A stretch of 64,000 nt of DNA from Arachis hypogaea. Taxonomy: Eukaryota; Streptophyta; Magnoliopsida; Fabales; Fabaceae. Shown here piece by piece: positions 32,717-42,391 of the stretch (within the stretch, counting starts at the first letter, position 1; each line of letters opens with the position of its first letter). The stretch spans positions 16,007,878 to 16,071,877 of the forward strand of contig NC_092054.1 of the NCBI RefSeq assembly GCF_003086295.3, given 5' to 3'. The notes beneath the pieces are model-generated. The model had not been told where the DNA came from and searched no databases. It saw only the letters and a list, made by a program, of their open reading frames with translations. Position numbers and translations under genes: made by a program.

Positions 32717-33003
32717 CACCTACCTTCACTCACTCTCTTCTCTCTTCTCAATCATCCTCTATTCCCAATAAACACTCATCCCTTCTGTCTTCCATTTACC
32801 ACTCACACCCATACACCCACTTACCTTAAAAAATTCAACATCTCTTCCCCACCCAATCCCACCCATATGGCCGAATACACACAGCCATCCATCTCCTCCA
32901 TATCCTCTTCTTCTTCTACTCTTTCTTCTTTTGCTCGAAGGCGAGCAACATTCTAAGTTTGGTGTGGTAAAAGCATAGCTTTTTTGTTTTTTCCATAACC
33001 ATT

Positions 33004-33075
33004 GATGGCACCTAAGGCCAGAGAAACCTCTAGAAAGAGGAAAGGGAAGACAAAAGCTTCCATCAAGGGTCTATA
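33004..33075 (+). pseudogene. Short basic reading frame, possible start of the lost env-like gene
   Basis: ATG at 33004 opens 23 codons, MAPKARETSRKRKGKTKASI and three more, ending in a TAG inside the tRNA-like sequence. Basic starts of this type begin the env-like frame of Athila elements as I recall them. If so, the tRNA-like insertion replaced its continuation. Another frame continues at 33081-33371 with a charged coiled-coil look (EIREDLKAMKEEQQRQG). Confidence 0.4.
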
Positions 33076-33138
33076 GCTCAGTGGTAGAACATTTGACTGC
33101 AAATCAAGAGATCCCTGAGATACCTCAGGGGATACATT
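33067..33138 (+). tRNA. tRNA-Cys(GCA)-like sequence, 3' half degenerate
   Basis: GGGTCTATAGCTCAGTGGTAG followed by a TTTGA/TCAAG anticodon stem with loop CTGCAAA (anticodon GCA at 33099-33101) closely follows plant tRNA-Cys as I recall it. D-arm and anticodon arm are intact. The T-arm and the 3' acceptor strand that should pair with GGGTCTA are not recognisable. The boxes of the internal promoter on the 5' side (TAGCTCAGTGG) are kept. It is a tRNA-derived piece inside the tail of the Athila-type element, unlikely to be a working tRNA. Confidence 0.6.
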
Positions 33139-34427
33139 TTCTTCCACACAATTATTGGAAGCAACTAAGGGTGGAACATCAAGAGCACTCCTTCATCCTT
33201 CATGAAATCAGAGAAGATCTAAAAGCAATGAAGGAGGAGCAACAAAGACAAGGAAGAGACATAGAAGAGCTCAAGGACATCACTAAGGTGGACTCATTCC
33301 TTGTTCTTACTTTCTCTGTTTTTCGTTTTCTGAATTATGTGCTTATCTATGTTTGTGCCTTCATTACATGATCATTAGTAGTTAGTAACTTTGTCTTAAA
33401 GATATGAATGTCCTATGAATCCATCACCTTTCTTAAATGAAAAATGTTTTAATTCAAAAGAACAAGAAGTACATGAGTTTCGAATCTATCCTTGAACTTA
33501 GCTTAATTATATTGATGTGGTGACAATGCTTCTTGTTTTCTGAATGTATGCTTGAACAGTGCATATGTCTTTTGAAGTTGTTGTTTAAGAATGTTAAATA
33601 TGTTGGCTCTTAAAAGAATGATGACTAGGAGACATGTTATTTGATAATCTGAAAAATCATAAAAATGATTCTTGAAGCAAGAAAAAGCAGCAAAGAACAA
33701 AGCTTGCAGAAAAAAAAAATAGGCAAAAAAAAAAAGAAAGAAAAAGAAAAAGCAAGCAGAAAAAGCCAAAGCTCTTAAAACCAAAAGGCAAGAGCAAAAA
33801 TCCAATAACCCTTAAAACCAAAAGGCAAGGGCAATTAAAAAGGACCCCAAGGCTTTGAGCATCAGTGGATAGGAGGGCCTAAAGGAATAAAATCCTGGTC
33901 TAAGCGGCTAAACCAAGCTGTCCCTAACCATGTGCTTGTGGCGTGTAGGTGTCAAGTGAAAACTTGAGACTGAGCGGTTAAAGTCAAGGTCCAAAGCAAA
34001 AAAAAAAAAAAAAAGAGTGTGCTTAAGAACCCTGGACACCTCTAGTTGGGGACTTTAGCAAAGCTGAGTCACAATCTGAAAAGGTTCACCCAATTATGCG
34101 TCTGTGGCCTTTATGTATCCGGTGGTAATACTGGAAAACAAAATGCTTAGGGCCACGGCCAAGACTCATAAAGAAGCTGTGTTCAAGAATCATCATACTG
34201 AACTAAGAGAGTCAATAACACTATTCGAAATCTGAAGTTCCTATAGATGCCAATCATTCTGAACCTCAATGGATAAAGTGAGATGCCAAAACTATTCAAG
34301 AGGCAAAAAGCTATAAGTCCCGCTCATATGATTGAAGCTCTGTTTCATTGATAGTTTGGAATTTATAGTATATTCTATTCTTTTTATCCTATTTTGATTT
34401 TCAGTTGCTTGGGGACAAGCAACAATT
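33139..34427 (+). other. Tail of the Athila-type element
   Basis: Non-coding. It contains A-rich tracts near 33705-33760 and 33998-34016, a direct repeat of CCAAAAGGCAAG near 33781-33830, and T-rich DNA. No open frame beyond 33371 looks like coding sequence. Confidence 0.55.
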
Positions 34428-34441
34428 TAAGTTTGGTGTTG
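34428..34441 (+). promoter_or_regulatory. Sequence bordering the 3' LTR (polypurine-tract position)
   Basis: AAGTTTGGTGTTG directly precedes the 3' LTR where the plus-strand primer should lie. It is not a typical polypurine run. The same 10-12 bases recur six or so times upstream in the element. Confidence 0.5.
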
Positions 34442-36094
34442 TGATGAGCGGATAATTTATACGCTTTTTGACATTGTTTTTAGTATGTTTTTAGTAGGAT
34501 CTAGTTACTTTTAGGGATGTTTTTAATAGATTTTGTGTTAAATTCACATTTCTGGACTTTACTATGAGTTTGTGTGTTTTTCTGTGATTTCAGGTATTTT
34601 CTGGCTGAAATTGAGGGACTTGAGCAGAAATCAGATTCAGAGGTTGAAAAAAGGACTGCTGATGCTGTTGGAATCTGACCTCCCTGCACTCAAAGTGGAT
34701 TTTCTGGAGCTACAGAACTCGAAATGGCGCGCTTCCAATTGCGTTGGAAAGTAGACATCCAGGGCTTTCCAGAAATATATAATAGTCCATACTTTGGCCA
34801 ACAATTGACGACGTAAACTGGCGTTCAACGCCAGCCTTCTGCCCAAATCTGGCGTCCAGCGCCAGAAAAGGATCCAAAACCAGAGTTGAACGCCCAAACT
34901 GGCACAGAACTTGGCGTTCAACTCCACAAATGGCCTCTGCACGTGCTACACTCAAGCTCAGCCCAAACACACACCAAGTGGGCTCCGGAAGTGGATTTAT
35001 GCATCAATTACTTACTCATGTAAACCCTAGTGACTAGTTTATTATAAGTAGGACCTCTTACTATTGTATTAGGCATCTTTGGATTACCTTATGATCCTTT
35101 GATCACGTTTTAGGGGGCTGGCCATCTCGGCCATGCCTGGACCTTCACTTATGTATTTTTAACGGTAGAGTTTCTACACTCCATAGATTAAGGTGTGGAG
35201 CTCTGCTGTTCCTCAAAGATTAATGCAAGTACTACTGTTTTCTATTCAATTAATCTTATTTCGCTTCTAAGATATCCATTCGCACCCAAGAACGTGATGA
35301 AGGTGATGATTATGTGTGACGCTCATCACTATCTCCCCTATGAACACGTGCCTGACAAACACTTCCGTTCTACATGAAATAAGCTAGAATGAATATCTCT
35401 TAGATCTCTTAACCGGAATCTTCGTGGCGTAAGCTAGAATGATGGCGGCATTCAAGAGAATCCGGAAGGTCTAAACCTTGTCTGTGGTATTCTGAGTAGG
35501 ATTCAGTGATTGAATGACTGTGACGAGCTTCAAACTTGCGAGTGCTGGGCGTTAGTGACAAACGCAAAAGGAGGGTGAATCCTATTCCAGCATGATCGAG
35601 AACCGACAGATGAATAGCCGTGCCGTGACAGGGTGCGTGAGCATATTATTCACTGAGAGGAGGGGATGTAGCCACTGACAACGGTGATGCCCTTGCATAA
35701 AGCCAGCCATGGAAAGGAGTAAGACTGATTGGATGAAGATAGCAGGAAAGCAGAGGTTCAGAGGAACGAAAAGCATCTCCATTCGCTTATCTGAAATTCC
35801 TACCAATGAATTACATAAGTATCTCCATCCCTATTTTATTATATAATATTCGAAAACACCATTATCACTTTATATCTGCCTGACTGAGATTTACAAGGTG
35901 ACCATAGCTTGCTTCATACCAACAATCTCCGTGGGATTCGACCCTTACTCACGTAAGGTATTACTTGGACGACCCAATGCACTTGCTGGTTAGTTGTATC
36001 GAAGTTGTGACAATTAAAAATTAAGATCAGAGCACCAATCTTTGGGGCCATTACCAGGATTTGTCGAGCATGGAGATCACAATTTCGTGCACCA
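34442..36094 (+). repeat. 3' LTR of the Athila-type element
   Basis: Identical in length to 26495-28147 and differing at about 13 positions. It is followed by GGAAC (36095-36099), the target duplication. Confidence 0.96.
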
Positions 36095-36798
36095 GGAACA
36101 AATTGAACAATTGGAGGTAAATCCTAGCTGTAATAGCTGTAATATTATTCTACTCTCTTGCTCCTTGGGGCCGTTGCTTCTTTACTCCGCTCTCTCTTGT
36201 TTGTGGTTCTGCTAGGAGAAACCTTGAAGGCATGCTTATAATTTTATGGTCTTAGTGCAACTTTTTATCAGGACTCTTCTGGTTTTTAATTCTGTCATTT
36301 TTATGCTTCTTTGCTCTGCTCTCTCTTGAAGGCATGCTTATAATTATGTAACATGTTAATGTTTGTTCGTCATTTCACTGGAGTTAATAGCCTAGTTTTT
36401 TTTTGTCTAGTATCTCTATGAAACTCAGTCACTTGAAAATATTACCAAGCTGTACCACTTTTTGGGAAAGTTTTTAATCTTCCATTATCTATTTATTAGT
36501 TAAACCACTGGCTATCTATTGGCTTTCAATTTATTTTTATATCATTTTCAAATATTTAATATACTTTTCATTGTTTTAATAGTATTTAGAATATTATTTT
36601 TACTATTATGTTAATATATATTGTTATATTGTTTAACCTAATAGGTACTTGTTCATCAAGAGAGTGGCTTGCACTTAAATTTTATTTTCTCCTTTTGCCT
36701 TTTATTATTTTACCTATTTCTTATTGGAGCAGTACCTAGTGAAGTGGGCTTCACCCAGGCTTCACAGCGGCAAGCCAATTGAGGAGCAGCATTTGTAG

Positions 36799-38074
36799 CT
36801 TCATAGGCCACTTCTGCACTGTATGAAAGTGAAAAAGAAAAATTAAGGTCAAGGGTAACTGTGATTGAATACATTTATTCATAGGGTTAGTGTTTCTTAG
36901 CACACTTTTGATTTAAGTCTAATCACTATATATTATTATGAAAAGTATGAATTCACTGAATTATAAAACTCTCACATTCAATATGCTTATCAATATTATA
37001 AAAAAAATAAGCGAGAATTAACATCAACCACCAACTGAAGCAAACAAGAAGCATTAATGAAATCAGAGGCAAGCTATGACACCAGAATTCTTAATCTGAA
37101 ATATTGTTTTGTTAGGTGAAGATGCTGAAATTGAAAGATGAATCGAGGCTGAGGTGCTCAGCATGAAACTCTACCACATACGGAAGATACATGGCATAGG
37201 GAAGAAGAAGATGAAGAGTGCAATTAGCAGAGTGTTGCAGGGGCCATTGTAAGATAAAATATTTGCAAGAAAATTATCTAAGAAGAAGGGTCACATTGTA
37301 ACTTGGACTCAAGAGGTAAAAACTTATTCTCCCTATTGTATTTTTTTCTTATTGTTTAATAATAGTTCTTTGTATGCTTATGAATTCATTTGCATTTGAA
37401 TATTGTCTTATGCTTGGTTAAATGAGTTTCAGAAAGACGATATACTGAGAATGCATATTGGTATCCATAGAACTGAAAAATACTAATTCTTCCTCTCTTG
37501 GGTTTTTCTAGTGTATTTACAAAAGGGGTAGAAGAATTTATTTCCTTTGCTGAGAGACTTTCATGATAGTTAAGATTTTCCATGTGTATGTGAAAATGTT
37601 GTGTGCTGAATTTGATGTTAATTTGTAGCCGAACTGTATCAACTTTATTCTGAATATTTCCTTCTTGCAGCTGTTGATTCATTAGAGAAAATGAGGGAGG
37701 AAAGCAAAAAAGTATACCAATTTTTGACGTGGTGCCCTTGAAAGAGGCTCGAGTTATACCAGAGTGTACAAGTTGAGATAGATACAGTTGCTTGATCTAA
37801 GTAGATATTGAATAGAGCATAGTTACGTTGTTCATGAATTATTTTTACTATGTTTTAGTGTAAAATATGGATCATAAATTTGATGTATTTAGGAATTTTC
37901 AATATTTTAAATTCTATATTTCTATGTAGATACTTTGAATGTTTTGGTATTTATTTGGAAAATTAATCTATGCTTGATTTTTTTTATATTTTGTGGAAAT
38001 ATAATTATTTATGAAAATTAAGTTTTAATAGTGGTAAATGTAAAATTAGTAAAAATCTCTAATTATAAAATTAG
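36799..38074 (+). other. CACTA interior, right part
   Basis: Contains further exon-like patches, none recognised. The one at 37111-37316 ends in CAAGAG before a donor-like gtaaaa, and another starts after TTCTTGCAG near 37669 with codons for VDSLEKMREESKKVYQF. These could be the rest of captured genes or the remains of a CACTA-encoded DNA-binding protein. AT-rich sequence separates them. Confidence 0.35.
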
Positions 38075-38351
38075 GAACAACAACCGATTAGTGACCGATT
38101 TAGATTTTTAGTTCAGGAATTGGTGACTGATTTAGCGACCGAAAAGTTGGTTGCCATTTAGCGACCAATTTACTCAACGATCGATTTAGCGACGGAAAAT
38201 TTGGTCACCATTTAGCGACCGATTATGTTAGCAACCAATACTCTTTGGTGAAGGTTTGGTGACCTTGTTTAAAAATTGGTCGCTAATGGTTAGCGACCAA
38301 GGTTTTAGCGACCACCAGAATCGGTCGCTATTCCGATAATTTCTTGTTGTG
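38075..38351. repeat. Right TIR and subterminal repeats of the CACTA element
   Basis: About ten copies of TTAGCGACCGATTT-like motifs in both orientations lead to ATTTCTTGTTGTG, the inverted match to the left end. TTA (38352-38354) follows. Confidence 0.9.
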
Positions 38352-38639
38352 TTAAGCCCATTTAGTTTTAGTATTTTCTTTTTTGTTTGAACATGTGAGA
38401 TTATATGTTTGGGTTAAATTTTTTTTTTAGAATTAGGTCATGCATTATTTAGCGTTTTATTGTGATTCATCTGAACATTTTTTCATGGTTATTGTAAACA
38501 TTTTTTCATAAATTAGGGTGCGCAATATTTAGTGTTTTTAGAATTTTTTTTAATCGAACACTATTTTGTTATTGCTGTAAAAAAATTGTTATTGTTGTGC
38601 AGTCCCATCGATATGTTATCAACATAAAAAGATAACACG

Positions 38640-38806
38640 GTGTACCTTTAGATGACAGGATTAAGTAGATTCGATTTAGTGTTATGAAGTCTAATTCGAA
38701 TTTAATGAATTCGATTTATATTAAAACATCCAACGAGACATTTATGTAATGTTTTTAAATTTAAAAATACACATAAAATTAATTTCTCTTAAAAATCATT
38801 TACCCC
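38640..38806. repeat. Right TIR of the Mutator-like element
   Basis: The reverse complement matches 12476 to about 12640 (AATTTTATGTxTATTTTT, TTCATTxAATTCGAATTAGxCTTCATA). The 9-bp flank AGAATTCAA follows. Confidence 0.78.
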
Positions 38807-38887
38807 AGAATTCAAGTATATTATGGAAGGAAGTTATAGAGAGATTCTTCAATCCTTTAAAGGATGCCAATTTATATGAAAAAAAAT

Positions 38888-38890
38888 TAC

Positions 38891-38970
<80 letters not shown>
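38888..38970. repeat. (ATT)n microsatellite
   Basis: About 27 ATT units in a row. An apparent polyleucine frame across it is an artefact of the repeat. Confidence 0.98.
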
Positions 38971-39519
38971 GATAAAACAAAAATAGGTAGTGCATGGCAT
39001 AATTATTATTATTAACTATGTGTATATATACGCGTAGAAATTATGTTTGATAAGAATATAAATTGTTTATTATCTGAAATTTGTGGCATAAGTGATATCA
39101 TTCTAAAAAAATATAATTTTAAGAACAAAATTTAACCTAATTTAAAAAAAATAGTTATTAGTTTATATTTTATAATTTAAATGTCACCAAATTATTATAA
39201 AAAAATAAAATATTAATTTTAAAATAAATAAAATAGAATGATATAACAAAATTTAGGAAACATATTATTTTTTTAAACATAGTTTAATTCCACTCTTATT
39301 CTTTTTATTTATAAAATATATATTTTTATTTTCATCTCTATTATTTACTTTTTTTTAGAAAAAGAATTCGAATGTAAAATTAACTTCTTAAGGATCATAA
39401 TGAAATTTCATTTCTCTTTAACAAAATATAATAACGGTTTATAATTTAGGATTTAGAAATAAATCTTAAACTATATCTTCATAAAATTTTTGGTGATGTT
39501 ATATGATCAAATTATTTTA
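38971..39519. other. AT-rich intergenic DNA
   Basis: No coding frame or element end was recognised. The last five bases (39520-39524, GTAAT) are the target duplication of the copia element. Confidence 0.6.
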
Positions 39520-39524
39520 GTAAT

Positions 39525-39706
39525 TATTAGACTCACTTATATTTACCAATTAATTATGTGTAATTAGACTAGTTATAGTAGTTATAAAAGCCAGTTAGAA
39601 TAAGTTTTACCCTTCAATCACTTGTATATAAAAACTAACCTCTGCTATTCATTACTCAATGAAAACAAAATTATTTTTTCTATTTTCTGATATCGCTGGT
39701 TTAACA
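39525..39706 (+). repeat. 5' LTR of copia element 1
   Basis: Starts TATTAGACTCACTT and ends GGTTTAACA. A TATATAAAA box at 39625-39633 is a plausible TATA element for the retrotransposon transcript. Confidence 0.92.
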
Positions 39707-39717
39707 TGGTATCAGAA
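39707..39717 (+). promoter_or_regulatory. Primer-binding site of copia element 1
   Basis: TGGTATCAGAA abuts the LTR directly and is complementary to the end of initiator Met tRNA except for its last base. Confidence 0.85.
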
Positions 39718-39830
39718 GAAATTCTCTAACCTTCCCTTTCACTTCCGCTATCACCGCCATTTCTTCTATCCTCTTCAAGTTTCTTCTAAAACCTTTTCTT
39801 TTCCTTTTCTTGCTGCCAATTTCTGCATCC

Positions 39831-40700
39831 ATGGCGAACCCCTTCTTTCTCGTTCCGGCTGATCAACCAAGCTTGGTGTTAGTAACACAGCAACTTACGG
39901 AGGAGAATTATCATTCTTGGAGCCGTGCCATGAAGAAAGCCCTAAATGCAAAATGCAAACTTGGTTTCGTTACCGGAATCGTTCCTCGACTTGATCCTGT
40001 GCTCGATCCAGAACAATTTGAGACTTGGCAATGTGTTAATGATGTGGTAAGTACCTGGATTTTGAATTCTGTATCAAAAGAGATTGCTACCTCGCTAGTG
40101 TATGCTGATTCTGCTGAAGAGCTTTGGAATGATCTTAAAGAAATATTCTAGCATGGAAATGGCCCTCGAATTTTTGAAATTAGAAGAGAATTGATGAATT
40201 TATGCCAAGGTGCCCTAACAGTCTCGCAATACTTCACGAAGATCAAGGTCCTTTGGGAGGAATTGAACTCCTATCGCCCAGTTCAATGCAATTGTGGATA
40301 TGCTAAACCACTTCAAGAATTCTTGCAAGCTGAGTATGTGCACTGTTTTCTCATGTGTTTGGACGATTCTTTCACGCAAATCAGATGCCAGATCTTGCTT
40401 ATGGAGCCCTTACCTACAATCAACAAAGTCCTGTCCTTAGTGGTTCAAGAAGAAAAACACCACTCTTTGGGGAGCTCATCAGTCCCTAATCAACTTGCCT
40501 TCTTAGCAAGAAACCAGAACACACCAAATTCCTTTGAAAAAGGAAGGGGATTCATGAAGAAGGATAGAACCTTGTGCTCACACTGTGGATTGCTTGGACA
40601 TACAATGGACAAATTTTACAAAATACATGGTTATCCACCAAGCTATAGCAAAGGCAGAGGAACCAGACAAACTGCGCACAATATTACTGATAACATCACT
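39831..40700 (+). pseudogene. Gag of copia element 1
   Basis: The ATG at 39831 begins MANPFFLVPADQPSLVLV. The domain continues with LTEENYHSWSRAMKKAL, a hallmark of copia gag, and VLWEELNSYRP, CHFLM-like and PLPTINKVLSLVVQEE segments. A zinc knuckle follows near 40573 (LCSHCGLLGHTMDKFYK). Its last ligand, normally Cys, reads Phe. An in-frame TAG at 40149-40151 sits where relatives have Gln. The protein would package element RNA. Confidence 0.87.
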
Positions 40701-42190
40701 GAGGCACACTGTCCAGAAGCTAATTCAAGCCTAACTCTGAATGCAACTCAGATCCAACAATTAATGAACCTGTTAAATAGTCACAAGATTCAAGAAATAC
40801 CAACAAAGGCAGCAACTGAAGTGGCTACTCCAGCAGGTATTGTCCTTAACACCTCAATTTCAAGATCAAAACTATCAAAATATGATTGGATTCTTGATAG
40901 TGGAGCCACTATCCACATTGCTTGTGATCTGTCTCTTTTTCATTCAGTTCACACATCTCAACATTATTCTGTTTCCCTCCCCAATAATGCCAAATTCCAA
41001 GCCAAATTCATCGGTACTGTCATTATCAGTTCAACCATCATCTTGAAAAATGTTTTATATGTGCCAGATTTTAATGTCAATTTGCTCTCAGTGTCTTCCT
41101 TCCTTAAAGCCACTACAATTACAATAACAATTAACTCTTGTAATTTCACCATTCAGGACAACAAGTCACAGAAGAAGATTGGGAAGGGTGAGCTTGATGG
41201 AGGCTTATACATCCTAAAAGTTTCAATTCCCTCCAACCAATTGAGAATACAAGAAGATACTCATAGCATAAATTTGTGCAATAATTCACAGCTATGGCAT
41301 ACTCGTTTAAGCCATGCTTCAAATAAAGTTTTGAAATCCCTCACTTCGGTTCTAGAATTTTCAAATAAAAATAGTTCACTTACAAAAGAGTCTCATTGTC
41401 ATGTATGTCCATTAGCAAAATTTAAGCAACTACCCTTTGAATCCAACAATAATTTGTCTCCATGTCCGTTTGATCTTGTACATTGTGATGTATGGGACCT
41501 CACCATGTTCCAACCTATAATGGAAAAAGATATTTTCTTACATTGATTGATGATGCTACTCGATTTACATGGCTTTATTTGTTAACTAACAAATCTGAAG
41601 CTGCAGCATGTATGAAGCAGTTTTACTCTTTAATAGAAACTCAATTTCACATCAAGATCAAGTGCTTCAGGTCTGATAATGCCAAAGAGTTAGCAATCAC
41701 TGATTTTTTACAGGAACGATGAGTCCTCCATTAATTTTCATGTCCATACAAACCTCAACAGAATGCAGTAGTGGAAAGAAAGCATCAACACTTGTTGAAC
41801 GTGGCTAGAGCCCTCTATTTTCAATCCCAAGTCCCCATTGCCTTTTGGGGAGAATGTGTTTGCAGTGCTGTTTTTCTAATAAACAGAACCCCAACTCCAC
41901 TTCTCAACATGCAATCTCCATTTGAGAAACTTTTTCAAAAACAACCAAATTATCAAGCTCTAAGGGTTTTTGATTGCCTTGCATATGCTGCTACAAAATC
42001 AGACTTCTGACCTAAGTTTAATCCTAGAGCAGATCCAACTGTCTTCTTAGGATACCCTATTGGTTACAAAGGTTACAGACTTTACAATCTCAAAACAAAA
42101 TAATTCTTCATCTCTAGAGATGTCATCTTTCATGAAGAGATATTACCCTTCACTAAAAGCCCTCACACCTTTATACTCCTTGACCCATTT
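40701..42190 (+). pseudogene. Protease and integrase of copia element 1
   Basis: The protease active site reads WILDSGATIHIACD near 40888. The integrase zinc-binding part has LWHTRLSHAS and CHVCPLAKFKQ. The catalytic core follows with the first Asp in HCDVW near 41485, the second in RSDNAKE near 41671, and the Glu in [11 protein letters not shown] near 41773. A frameshift near 41500 and stops near 41720, 41736, 42008 and 42100 break it. Several contexts (Gln or Arg expected) fit C-to-T changes. The C-terminal segment continues to VIFHEEILPF near 42150. Confidence 0.87.
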
Positions 42191-42391
42191 GATCATATTC
42201 CACTCCCAAAAGCCACTGATGACATAACACTCCCTAATATTCCTACCACAGAGAACACACAACATCTTTCAACAAACTCCTCTAGCTCCCACCAAAGTGT
42301 TTCACCTCAAACAACTCACTCCTCCACCAATTTTAACCCACCCCGAAGAACCACCAGGACCATTCAACCACCAAGATATCTCAATGACTAT

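Larger units (their letters stand above)
26495..36094 (+). mobile_element. Young Athila-type gypsy element with gag-protease only
   Basis: LTRs of 1,653 bp at 26495-28147 and 34442-36094 are flanked by the target duplication GGAAC (26490-26494 and 36095-36099). They differ at about 13 positions (11 substitutions and two 1-bp indels by eye), above 99% identity. The interior has a TGGCGCCGTTGCC primer site, a 1.7-kb low-complexity leader, one intact 775-codon gag-protease frame, and a 2.2-kb tail with palindromic repeats and a tRNA-Cys-like sequence. RT, RNase H, integrase and the env-like frame of Athila elements are absent. It needs a partner for reverse transcription. With a commonly used rate of 1.3e-8 per site per year the substitutions imply roughly 0.25 million years, and the rate is an assumption. 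Confidence 0.93.
25392..36798 (+). pseudogene. 3' part of an unidentified host gene captured by the CACTA, split by an Athila-type element
   Basis: Five exon-like pieces with GT-AG borders and apparently phase-0 introns: 25392-25540, 25751-25837, 26092-26178, 26432-26494 continued at 36100-36116, and 36733-36798. Exons 2 and 3 are exactly 29 codons each. The encoded chain is acidic (DDNDDSDEGKYEDR, FLDKELAASGFNKKDKEDIQ, EGDSVEDLNESILL), then RLLAVIDELEAL and PEFKLLG, and the last piece reads YLVKWASPRLHSGKP...EEQHL before a TAG. A TGA interrupts exon 4 and the frame slips near the insertion point. The 9.6-kb retrotransposon 26495-36094 sits in exon 4. I do not recognise the family. Confidence 0.55.
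13463..38351 (+). mobile_element. CACTA (En/Spm-like) transposon carrying host gene fragments, with two nested LTR elements
   Basis: The left end reads CACTACAAGAAA. The reverse complement of the right end reads CACAACAAGAAA, and both continue into GGAATAGCGACCGATT-like sequence. The 3-bp target duplication TTA is present at 13460-13462 and 38352-38354. Short AGCGACCGATT motifs in both orientations fill the subterminal 300-450 bp on each side. After subtracting two nested LTR elements about 5.4 kb remains. In it I find fragments of NADP-malic enzyme and of a second split gene, but no recognisable transposase. It is therefore a non-autonomous, gene-carrying (Pack-CACTA-like) element. Confidence 0.9.
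12476..38806 (+). mobile_element. Mutator-like element carrying a plant-mobile-domain gene start, interrupted by a CACTA
   Basis: The left end (12476 onward) and the reverse complement of the right end (to 38806) align for well over 150 bp, including AATTTTATGT and TTCATTxAATTCGAATTAG blocks. They are flanked by a 9-bp duplication with one mismatch (AGAATTTAA at 12467-12475, AGAATTCAA at 38807-38815). Long TIRs and a 9-bp duplication point to the Mutator superfamily. Without the nested CACTA the element would be only about 1.4 kb and holds exon 1 of a plant-mobile-domain gene and no transposase. The outermost two or so bases of the TIR are uncertain (GGTGAATGA against GGGGTAAATGA). Confidence 0.75.

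Noticed and set aside
32669..32956. 95-codon frame rich in Pro, Ser and Thr
   Set aside because: It starts inside a direct duplication and runs through low-complexity CT-rich DNA. No similarity to a known protein.
33067..33138. Functional nuclear tRNA-Cys gene
   Set aside because: The acceptor stem cannot close and the T-arm is missing, so it was kept only as a tRNA-like sequence.
38749..39015. Open frame with a long polyleucine run
   Set aside because: It is the ATT microsatellite read in one frame. No conserved sequence lies around it.
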